This document shows, one piece after another, positions 55,193 through 64,000 of a stretch of DNA of 64,000 nt (within the stretch, counting starts at the first letter, position 1; each line of letters starts with the position of its first letter). The DNA comes from Bemisia tabaci (taxonomy: Eukaryota > Arthropoda > Insecta > Hemiptera > Aleyrodidae). Below the pieces are notes generated by a model. That model did not search any database, had not been told where the DNA came from, and saw nothing but the letters and a program-made list of their open reading frames with translations. Location of the stretch: contig NC_092800.1 in the NCBI RefSeq assembly GCF_918797505.1, forward strand, positions 33,966,263-34,030,262. Direction: 5' to 3'. The position numbers and the translations under genes were made by a program.

Positions 55193-55798
55193 TGCTGCTG
55201 TATGAGCTCTGACAGCGTGATTTCAGAGATCAAAACACAGAAGTGTTTATCCCTCGCGGATAAATTTTACACTACGAGTCACTGAAGATTCTCCTAAATG
55301 TTCCTGAAATCCCGAGCATAGGGAGTAACCTAGTCATTAGCCTTTTAGATAGAGATATTCAATTAGCAGGATGGTTTGCTGCGAAGACTGACAGAGGCCT
55401 TGAGTATCCAGTGACGGGTGGCAACATGGTGGGCTTTAGTTTCACTCAACTCAACACGAGGGACGAGGGTCGGCCAAAGCGAGTTATCTAAATTAAATTG
55501 TTGCTCACTCGCAATTAGGAACTTTCCAACACCACCAGTTCATTTAAGACATTCCTTCCGCCGGCTCCAACTTCTGTGCCCTTATTTTCACGGACTTGGT
55601 CAATTCACTCAACGCTTGTTTATCATAATCACACTCTTTCCCTCGAGTAATTTCAATGAAATGCCACGTTGAAAAAAAATATCGGTAGAATTTACCGTTC
55701 CTTCAAGCTATATTTCACACAGCGTCAATTCAGTCAATTTGCCAGAGGAAAGGTAAACGTTACTATATACTGGTACAGGTAACCATTACCGGGTTTAC
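55193..55798. other. No gene seen
   Basis: Ends with TTACC/GGTAA-rich sequence (55680-55795) reminiscent of family E, without clear ends. Confidence 0.4.
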
Positions 55799-56448
55799 CC
55801 TGGTAAAAATTGGCGATACGAGCTGCGTTTCAAAATACCATAGGAGTTCTTATAGCTGACTAAAGAAGGCTATTGAAAATCATATAGCTGGCTGTAGAAA
55901 GCGAAGCAAATCATATGGCCGTGCTATACGAAGCTATAAAAAAGTATACAGTCGGGCTATAGTTCCTATCGCCGGGATTTACACTTTATCGCCATTGGCT
56001 ATAAAAGGCTATAAGAAATTATGTAGAAATTCGTGTGCTTTGGAAATCATTAAGTTTAATACGGAACAACCATAATATTTACAAAACACACATTATATTT
56101 TCCTTTAAAACATAAATCATCAATTTTCATCAGTTTTTCATCAATTAAAATGAGATGGTCCATGCAGAGTGTGCAAACATTTCAAAATCATGAGTTGAAA
56201 AACGCTGACTCCGCGAGATTAAATATTAGAGCCTAACACAAAGCGGAGCGGCGACGCATTGGCGCCTACAAACCTAACAAGGATACTTCACGCATTGCGC
56301 GGTGACGCACTGGCGTCTACAAACCTAACAGGGATACGTCACGCATTGCGCAATGCGTCAAGTATCCCTGTTAGGTTTGTAGGCGCCAATGCGCGTTTCG
56401 CGCTCCCTGCCCGCCCGCCGCGCCGCGCTTGAGTCACGCTTGAAATCG
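55799..56448. mobile_element. Family Q element, copy 2 (right end missing)
   Basis: Starts CCTGGTAAAAATTGGCGATA and follows copy 1 through the GCCGGGCTATA phrases, GTTTAATACGG and the cruciform unit. It has an extra direct copy of that unit (56256-56305 and 56306-56352) before the inverted arm. It stops near CGCTTGAAATCG; the right terminal repeat is absent. Confidence 0.8.
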
Positions 56449-56997
56449 TTTTACTTCTTTTTCTCTTTATTCCAAACAAAAGCTTTTGACGCCATGACAT
56501 CAACTAACTACCGACTCTATATTTGGCGATGTAAACGATTATGAGCATTGCCCTGATTGGACTTTCGTTTTCAGCAGAGGAGTAAAGAAAGGTAAAATGA
56601 ATGAACGTTCAATCTCTTTAAATTGCTTCTCGACGCCGCACACGACAAAGTAAATTCCTACACTTGTAAATCCTACACTTCAACTTTCATTAAGATACGA
56701 TAAGATAAGATAAGAGATTGCGTTTCTGAAAAATAGAGTAAATGAAAAGGGAATTTATGAAAAATATTTCGATCAAGTGTAACGGGAAGGAACTATGTTT
56801 CCGGACAAAGAATGTGAGCACTTTAATTGTTCGGAAGAATTTTATTCTTCCCAAAACCTGACTTGATGGTGTTTCATTTTTAGATCAATGTTCAACGAAA
56901 AAAGAAAGTCTCATTTTGACCCCTAAAATCGATACAACTGCTCTTTGCCATTAGCGCTGGGTCACCCTCTAGAGGGTTAAGTCGATACCTTTCTATG
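56449..56997. other. No gene seen
   Basis: Nothing recognised; short GATAA iteration at ~56697-56715. Confidence 0.4.
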
Positions 56998-57500
56998 ATG
57001 GAGATGTTGCATGTGTGAGGCATTTGCGATTTGACTGTTGATTCTTATGTAAAAGTTCGCGAGAAACACGATGGTGCCACTGGTTTTCTCTGAAATCATC
57101 TCCCAAGCTCAAAAAAAGCTCTCAAGTTGAGGCCAAAATGGAGGGGATCCCACCCTACCCTAAGAGTCCACCTCTACATCAAAACAAACTCTCCATGCAA
57201 AGATTGGGAGCAAATACATTAGCAGGGTTGCCGTGTTTTCGGTTTTGGAGTCCCCAAATAAAGTGGCAGCCCTGTCAATGTATTTGCTCCCTATCTTTGC
57301 ATGGAGAGTTTGTCTTGATGTGGAGGTGGACTCTCAGAATAGTGTGGGATAACCCCCCCTTTTTGGCCTCAACTTGAGAGCTTTTTTTGAGCTTGGGAGT
57401 GATTTCAGAGAAAACCAGTGGCACTATCGTGTTTCTCGCGAACTTTTACACAAGAATCAACAGTCAAATTGCAAATCCCTCACACATGCAACATCTCCAT
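56998..57500. mobile_element. Family C long palindrome, copy 3
   Basis: 503 bp, ATGGAGATGTTGCATGTGTG to ATGCAACATCTCCAT. The arms are ~230 bp; spacer GCCGTGTTTTCGGTTTTGG. Confidence 0.9.
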
Positions 57501-58003
57501 ATTCCATTCTATTTCTCAGTGTCAATCACCACGACTACAGCCCCAAGGAGACAGTATTTGACATAAGACAGTATTAGGCATTCCCGATCTCCTGCTCCAT
57601 GGATTATCGCGACACTCACTTGTCCCAACATGCCACTCCTGTAGGCGACCCAATAATACTGTAACATCAAATCATAGAATGTTGTAGGTAAACGCTTGGA
57701 ATTATGTCAATCGGTACAAGCTCTCCGAGAACAAAGGGGGAAGCCCTCCTCTATCCCCTCCCCTTCCCCTCGGTATAATTAACGAGGTTATATGCCATCC
57801 GTTTTCGGGGATTGCAGGTTGCAGGCTATGCCGCTGTCAAATTCAGTGTTGCTAATTTTGATAATTTTAAAGAGCCATTTTAGGGCGGAGAGTCGAAAAA
57901 TGAAATTCAGTTACTTGGATCCTAAAATTAAGTCCGTCAGAAAAGACACAACGGTATCCTCTGATCCCCGAGACGGATTCGCTTGAGACACACGATTCCA
58001 TAA
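57501..58003. other. No gene seen
   Basis: No repeat partner or recognised protein. Confidence 0.4.
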
Positions 58004-58143
58004 TTGGACTGCATTTTGCAATTTGGACCTATAAATTCTGGCTCATCTGAAAAAACACTTATGTGCATAGGGAAACTAATGGCACATACGTTGTTTTTAA
58101 ACCGGGCCGGAATTTATAGGTCCAAATTGCAAAATGCAGTCCA
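58004..58143. mobile_element. Family I palindrome, copy 3
   Basis: TTGGACTGCATTTTGCAATT then TGGACCTATAAATTC pairs exactly with GAATTTATAGGTCCAAATTG then CAAAATGCAGTCCAA. The best-preserved copy. Confidence 0.87.
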
Positions 58144-58696
58144 ATTCATCAATGAAGAAATGGGAAAACTGGAGTTACAATCCCTTTAGACAATAAGTAT
58201 TGCAGACAACAACACCAATAAAAAAATATTGGTGTATCAAAACACTTTGCTTCCAGTGAGAAATTTTTAGAGCTATTCTTGAAGGGAAAAAAAAATTACA
58301 CCTTTTCTTTTCTGTGGTACAAAGATCACGAATCCTTCAATTAAAATGCACTAAGAAATCTAAAATATAGCAAACCATCTCAATGTCACTGAAGATACTT
58401 TTGCTGTCTTGATTTCAAACAAATCTTCCCGATAGTAATCATAAATGATTTTTGAGTAGAGGTCGATATTTTGAAACGAGCCATGACAAAAAATGAAAAT
58501 TCCGGAGAGCCTCATGTGGTATGTGATAGAACGATGTATAGTTTCTCAATTTTCTACCTCACATACAAATTCACGATAAATAATACAAATAAAAACGAAA
58601 CATCTTATTTAGGACGCAAATTTAAGCAGCCAAACTTGTTCACTACATTTGTTATGAAAGCTTTAAATCAGGACACATCTCGCCTCAGGTTGCCTT
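58144..58696. other. No gene seen
   Basis: AT-rich; nothing recognised. Confidence 0.4.
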
Positions 58697-58952
58697 ATTG
58701 CCTTAATTTAAGAAAGTACGCCGTATGAACCTTCGGATATTGCCAAATTTCCCTCAATAAAAGACGAATTTTCCGGAAGACCTGTGAATATTCTTCTTGT
58801 CAATTTTTCATGGAATTTTATTTGTAACTTGAGTTAAATTATCTAAAAATTTAAGGAAATACACTCAAAATTTTTTTCAAAAATAGAAATTTTATTGCTG
58901 GAAATGTGGAAACATTTGAATATCCATACGACGTTTTTCCTCAGCAAGGCAG
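58697..58952. mobile_element. Family B element, copy 11 (diverged)
   Basis: Left TTGCCTTAATTTAAGAAAGT then ACGCCGTATGAACC; right CCATACGACGTTTTTCCTCA then GCAAGGCAG. No clear 4-bp duplication. Confidence 0.75.
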
Positions 58953-59530
58953 AGTAGCAAATCGTTGGTGTGGGGTTACAGGATCTCAGTGAGGTTAAGC
59001 CCGCCGACCTCGTCTCACCTTAAGGGTGGCTGCCTTATCGTGCGCGATTCCCATTCTCATTCACCCCCAAAAGCCAAAGATTCCCGATAAATCTGGCAAC
59101 ATGGATGTATTGTTTGTGTTGTGACGGCGTAACAAACGCGTGCCAACGCGAGCGGCGCGACAGACGTCCCATTAGAGATCGCTCAGTTCCCGCTCTTCAA
59201 CCCCCTCCGCGCTTCACAACCCCCCTTGCCACCCACCCCCCGCCCCCCTTCGCTGTTATTAACGCCCTTCAGACTAAATTCACACTCGTGAAAGGGTGGC
59301 TTCGTGCGCGGCGACGAGATTCTATTTTTGAACGATCGCTTATGAATAGGACGTATTCAAATCAAAAGGAACTATCTTCATCGTAATTTGGGATCCACGA
59401 TCCGTAAGAATAAGTACATTTCAGGGCTCATGTCGTGATATAGATGGTTCTTTTTTGAGTAAATATGTCAAATAGTCACTCGAGTACCTTTACTAGCGGA
59501 ATACTGCCCTGTCGTGGTTGCAGACTGGGG
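58953..59530. other. GC-rich island
   Basis: GC-rich between 58985 and 59320 (CCACCCCCCGCCCCCC). An open frame of ~90 codons matches nothing I recognise. Confidence 0.4.
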
Positions 59531-59534
59531 TAAT

Positions 59535-59787
59535 CTGCCGTGCTATTGAAGAAAGCAGTAAGAGCATTGCAATGTTGCCATATTTTCTTTAATAATGTAC
59601 TGGATTCTCGAGAAACACTCGGAAATTTTCCTTAGAATTTTTCAGTGAATTTTACATGTAATTTAACTGACTGGATTTTAAAATTCCGAGAGGGGATATT
59701 CATAACTTTGCGTATAAATTAATATATTATTGAGAGAAATTTGGCAATATGCGAATACTCATACGGCGTTTATCCTCAGCATGACAG
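59535..59787. mobile_element. Family B element, copy 12
   Basis: 253 bp, CTGCCGTGCTATTGAAG to CGTTTATCCTCAGCATGACAG in two parts, flanked by TAAT at 59531-59534 and 59788-59791. Confidence 0.88.
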
Positions 59788-60039
59788 TAATGGCGGAGAG
59801 AGTAAAATGTAGGGATCAAGGAGGTTTTACGGAGGGTTTCGGGGTGAACGGACAGACTGCGAGAGTGCCGGGTCAAAATAAGACTATCTTCTTGTACAAT
59901 GTTTTTAAAGTTCCCCCTGTCAACGATACGATGTCCAAAATACCCCCTCCCTGATTTACGAGGAGTGAAAAAAAGACGGAAGTCTTAAAAACCCGTGCTC
60001 GCTTTTGATTAGTGCCGGACGACATCCACTGATTCAGCA

Positions 60040-60265
60040 CGAAACCAGGGCGTTTTTTGGCGGAAAAGTTGCGCTTTTTAAACTTCATATTTCTTGGTTT
60101 CTGGATCAGTTTTTTTGCATTTTTAATGCGCGCATCGTGTTCTACACGTCATTCACCCATGGTAAAACGTATTTGCAAGTCAAAATTCGTTCATGGTTTG
60201 GTGACTTATTGTTCTGTAAACTCGATAGCACCACTGGCTTCCTTCAAAAACCACCCCTAGGTAAT
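60040..60265 (+). repeat. Family N repeat, copy 2
   Basis: See 15440-15655. Here TTTTTTTGCATTTTTAATG, GCGCATCGTGTTCTACACG and AATTCGTTCATGGTTTGG. The first frame across it stays open, as in copy 1. Confidence 0.55.
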
Positions 60266-60345
60266 AAGCTGGAGAGGAGCTTCTATAGTTGAGACCTTGA
60301 TAGAGAATAGGCACCTCTGTTCGATGAGCAAGTATACTTACATAT

Positions 60346-60468
60346 GGACGTATTTTTGTCAAACGGAACTATGTACATAAGAACATGAGCCCTGAGATCC
60401 ACAAGATTATACGCATAACAGGGCTCACGTCATAATTCACATGGTTCCGTGTGGCAGAAATACGTTCA
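60346..60468. mobile_element. Family F palindromic MITE, copy 3
   Basis: GGACGTATTTTTGTC to GGCAGAAATACGTTC with inner GAGCCCTGAGATCC and GGGCTCACGTCATAATTC. Confidence 0.82.
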
Positions 60469-60790
60469 TATTCAGTCAAACTCTCCATGCACGTAGAGTT
60501 GAATACATTATTAGAGTTTTCGTTGTCACTCTGTGAGAGAACTCCGAGTGTCAAAATGTTGTTTGGGCCACTCCGCGGTTTTGACAACCCTACTAATGTA
60601 TTCAGCCCTGTCTTTCCATGCATATGAAGTTCGACTGAATACAGAAGTAGACTCTTGAAGATTAGAGCTGCTCATCATTTATAACGGCCGCATCGTTATG
60701 AGTTCTTCTTTGTGTTAAAGAGTTGATCTTTGACAAAACCACAGTGGCACAGCTTGTCACGCAAGCTGCTGTTGTAGGCACAGCTTGTTT
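60469..60790. repeat. Family C-like relic
   Basis: ATTCAGTCAAACTCTCCATG then GAATACATTA pairs with TAATGTATTCAGCCCTGTCT then CATGCATATG. Further on, AGTTGATC-TTGACAAAACC and AGTGGCACAGC echo the C right arm. Much diverged. Confidence 0.5.
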
Positions 60791-62376
60791 CTCTTCGTTA
60801 AATTGAAAGTCGTCCACTCTTGCAGGAATTAAAACTGACTTCTATTCTTAGTTGCAAACTTTTTGATTCACTGACTTTTAACTATGTTCCCTTTCGATAG
60901 TATTTTTACAGTGATTAATTTATTTGTTACCTCTGGCGAAGCATTTTGATAGAGTCCGTTGATCAGTTTTTAAAGCACAATCGTAGCTTGTTGTAACATG
61001 TTCTACGAAAAAATAAAAGAGGAACGTTATTTTTGGGAATTAGATAAGAGTACAACGATTTTGAAACTGGACAGAAAAGAATAGATGGCTCGATCGCAAA
61101 GTTCGATGGTTTCGAGAGCGCTAATATACCATTTTAGGCCACTTCCGCCATCTTGGATTTTTTTGCTTTGAAAATTCGAGTTGAAATTCAAGTTCCTCGT
61201 CAAAAAATACCCCCGGTAACCACGTTTCACAAAAATCGTTCGAACAGGAACCGCATATCGTAGGGGTAAACGATACCAGTCTATTTGCACACGATACCGC
61301 GCCTTCATTTTCGTTGGATACTGTGCAATACTTCCGTGGCGGAATAGTTGCTCGGAGCGCCTTCAACTGTCTCGCTTCGACTAGATGGCGATTACCGCTG
61401 AAATGACACCAGCGCGTCTGCTATTAAACATTCTCTTATCACAGACGGCGACGTAAAATACATTCATAAATCAATTTGCGACGTTGCAAGTTTTTTACTG
61501 CCTATTTTATACGGGTTAACTAATTAGAACACGTTAAAATCTGCCGTGATTTTTCCGAGATAAAATGAGGAATATTATTTTAATTATTCTATCAAGTCTA
61601 TTTGTATGCTTTCGTTGAGAAGGGAAGAAGAAGCGCGAGTAGGAAGCTTGGAACAAACAAAAACGGATCCAAAATGTGTAGCTTTTGACGAAAACGGGCC
61701 CGAAGAAATAGAAAAGGAAGAAAAATGATTAGCTTATAGAACCTGTACAGGCAGAAACACTGCTATCTCAATACTTCAAAGACAGAAAACTGTGCCGATT
61801 TCTGATCGGTTTGTGGGCCTTATTGTTAGTCTTCCCATAGTGCTGTTCAGGGAGCAATGTAAACAAACAAGATAGCGTCGCAGTTCTAGGCGTTATAAGA
61901 TTTTCTTAATGTCCAAGTTTGCAGTAAAACGTCGATGGATATATTTTTCGAGGATTCCAGATTCTAGTGAGGATAGCTCAGTTTTCTCTCGAAGAGATGA
62001 TTTGAAGAGTTTGCCTGCAAAGGGACGGTTTCGAAAAATATTTGTTTTAAGCAAAACACAGTTGAAATTTTGAGTAAACAGCGTTACACATTTGGGCCTA
62101 AAATTTCACAAATAGCTAGGAGCATTAGTTTATCATATTAACATAAGAATACGTTTGTGACGATGCTGTGTGTCTGGCCTTAAAAACAAGAACAAATTTG
62201 AAATATACCTTTTCAGGGGCAAACTCTTCAATTCCTGGAGTCAAGTTTAAAAATGTATTCCTATTAAGTCCAATTGGACTTTTTAAAGATCCCGTGGAAC
62301 TTGTAAACAAATCAGGGAGCGGCACCAACACGGCAATGCTCTCCCAATAAAAGCACTCCAGGTCCGCCGATGCGTA
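60791..62376. other. 1.6 kb without recognised features
   Basis: An O-like phrase (ATTTGCGACGTTGCAAG) is at 61478. No gene recognised. Confidence 0.4.
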
Positions 62377-62778
62377 TTGCCCCCACTCAATCCTAAACAA
62401 CATCCAACAAACATCTGTATCAAGATAAACGTCCTAGGATCCGCTATCGGCATTTCCTACCTGGTAGTATACGAGCCGTCCCAAGCGATCGAGAAGATCA
62501 GGAGTTACCGTCACATCCACAGACCGTATATCAAGTCCTCGCACGGCGCAGGACACACGAAACACACTGGAGGGACACGGGAAAACACTAGAAGGGTCCC
62601 GAAAAAACGGTGGGAGGGAGCTCTCCGGGGAGCAGGTGATCGGGAAGGAGTCGCGTACTCGAATCGGGAGTACCCGGCTACGGCATCGCCACGGCACGAG
62701 AGATTAGCCGTTATCGGTGACGATAGTGGAGATAGCTCAACTGCGGACGGCCCGGCCGACAGTGGGTCAAGTCAATAA
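62377..62778 (+). other. Unsupported open frame in GC-rich sequence
   Basis: An open stretch of 133 codons in locally GC-rich DNA, ending at TAA inside GTCAATAAAG, so an AATAAA poly(A) signal overlaps the stop. The translation has a Ser/Asp/Gly-rich tail (GDDSGDSSTADGPADSGSS) and no domain I recognise. It lies outside identified repeats. It might be a terminal exon, but it could equally be chance; the opposite strand is also open for 87 codons. Confidence 0.2.
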
Positions 62779-62896
62779 AGTGGTCGGACAAGAAATTTTG
62801 ACTAATATTGCACATTTGGATGTTTAATTCGTCAGAATTAGCAACCCCAATAGCAGAACCACAGAAGGAAAAGATAAATATTATGTACGGAAGTTA

Positions 62897-63123
62897 ATTT
62901 TTTTTATATAATGCATGCATACAAAAGTGTTAAAGGTGAACATTTTTATGTAACCATTATATAAAAAAATGTTAGAATTTTCGTGAGCTTCTCGCGAACG
63001 TACTAAAAATTCTCCTAATTCGCGAAATGCTCACGAAAATGATCACCTATTTTTGTATATAATCGTTACATAAAAATGTTCGCTTTTAACACTTTTGTAT
63101 GCATGCGTTATATAAAAAAATAA
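62897..63123. mobile_element. Family W AT-rich palindrome
   Basis: Left TTTTTTTTATATAATGCATG then CATACAAAAGTGTTAAA and TTTTCGTGAGC; right GCTCACGAAAA, TTTAACACTTTTGTATGCAT then GCGTTATATAAAAAAA. Arms ~95 bp. A partial unit continues to 63245. Confidence 0.82.
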
Positions 63124-63316
63124 AAAATGTGTGTATAAAAAAAATTACCTTATCTAGCTTTTATCATTTTTCATATATTACGGTCAGGTCTGAACTTTGA
63201 TTTTTTTTTATATAAGCGTTACACGTTTTTTGTATAAAACGATAATTTAGATAACAGATATGTTTTTTTAATACTTTTTTTAGAAAAACAAAAATGTGTT
63301 CTGCTACTAGGGATTT

Positions 63317-63993
63317 GGACGTATTTATGCTAAAAGGAACTATGTGGAAGTGGAGAGATGGGGTGTGCTCGTGGTGAGCTATAGATAAGAAACAATGTAA
63401 AAGTGGATATAGCAGGGTGTCCATTAAAGGAGACTGGCCAAAAATCAGTACTTTTACGGTACTTTTTTAGTACATTCCCAAGAAATTCAGTACCTCCTTA
63501 ACAGAAAATTTCAGTACTTATTCAGTGCCTTCATTTGACGAAATTCAAAAAATTTCAGAAATTTGAATTTCTCGCTCAAATTGCGACAAAAACGACAAAA
63601 ATCGGACCTTCTTGCGGAATTTCCGCACTTTTTCAGTACTTCCGGATCGCCCTTAAAAGATCAGTACTATTTCCGAACTTTCCGGGAATTCCGGACTTGT
63701 AGACACCTGGATATAGTTCCTTTTGAGAAAATGGAAAAGCGGGGTTTGACATTAAATCAAAAGGAACTGAGCGCTAACTCTTGAGCCGTGGGCATGTGAC
63801 AAGAGCGTTGAGGACAGGGCTCATGAATTAAAAACTGACGACCTAGTCGTCGTTGCTCGTGTCGCGCCCGGCCCGGTCCCACCGCTGACGTCACTGGCGC
63901 TTTTAAAGTCCCACTCATTCTTATGGCCCGAGCACTAACGAGCACACCCCATCTTTCCACTTGCACATAGTTCCATTTCGCATAAATACATCC
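63317..63993. mobile_element. Family F long-form element, host of a G insertion
   Basis: Left GGACGTATTTATGCTAAAAG then GAACTATGTGGAAGTGGAG and GGGGTGTGCTCGT; right ACGAGCACACCCCATCTTTC then CACTTGCACATAGTTCC and GCATAAATACATCC. About 677 bp including the nested G element. The half at 10511-10725 is a related copy. Confidence 0.8.
63413..63709 (+). mobile_element. Family G element, copy 2
   Basis: CAGGGTGTCCATTAAAGG to GGACTTGTAGACACCTG, 297 bp, inside the long F element. Flanks GATATAG at 63406-63412 and 63710-63716 are a 7-8 bp target duplication. Interior rich in TCAGTAC as in copy 1. Confidence 0.85.
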
Positions 63994-64000
63994 ATTTTAC

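Noticed and set aside
1..64000. CRISPR arrays, operons, ribosome sites or prophage
   Set aside because: No regularly spaced repeats with unique spacers and no bacterial gene organisation; the content is eukaryotic.

Overview
The window looks like gene-poor nuclear DNA from an animal, most likely an insect. It is AT-rich, has a very high density of short inverted-repeat transposons, carries a mariner (DD34D) transposase remnant with in-place terminal repeats, a tRNA-like SINE head, and a nuclear copy of mitochondrial ND2-tRNA-Trp that reads open only in the invertebrate mitochondrial code. There are no operons, ribosome sites or rRNA. A hemipteran such as a whitefly would fit, but that is an inference from general character, not from a marker gene. 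I found no convincing intact nuclear protein-coding gene in 64 kb; the long reading frames are low-complexity, palindromic or unsupported.

The main content is about 30 repeat families, labelled here with letters used throughout. A: ~164 bp palindromes starting CAGTGGCGTGGCG, eight copies, 8-bp target duplications (hAT-like). B: ~253 bp palindromes starting CTGCCGTGCTAAGG, about ten copies plus fragments, 4-bp AT-rich target duplications. C: ~505 bp near-complete palindromes. D and E: elements ending CACTGG/CACTGA followed by A-runs, with 2-bp duplications. F: GGACGTATTTCTGCC palindromes. G: CAGGGTGTCTAC elements. H/I: elements with GCATTTTGCAA-like ends. L and CC: further 8-bp-duplication families. 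M: a host repeat hit by D and L. T: a TTAA-flanked palindrome. Q: ~950 bp elements holding a perfect 38-bp-arm cruciform. Others are described singly.

Layout: 0-9 kb has a G copy, family U/O/B nesting, a K repeat and the first A copy. 9-17 kb has the Q element, an F/P composite, H, K, N and B with a C inserted in it. 17-27 kb is rich in B, with A, H, E, F, T and C copies. 27-34 kb has A, a Z element split by E, a 308-bp tandem duplication, a second E and the mitochondrial insertion. 34-41 kb has a 70-bp-period repeat, the SINE head, the mariner element and a B copy swollen by ~500 bases of polypurine. 41-54 kb has L, A, CC, M with D, I, P, A, V, J, F, M with L, H and A. 54-64 kb has X, Q, C, I, B, N, F and, at the end, F with a nested G. 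Between repeats lie GC-richer single-copy-looking islands that are the best places to look for regulatory or exonic sequence.

The nested insertions give relative ages: B before C, D and O; M before D and L; F before G; Z before E. All family calls rest on within-window comparison by eye; no database was searched.
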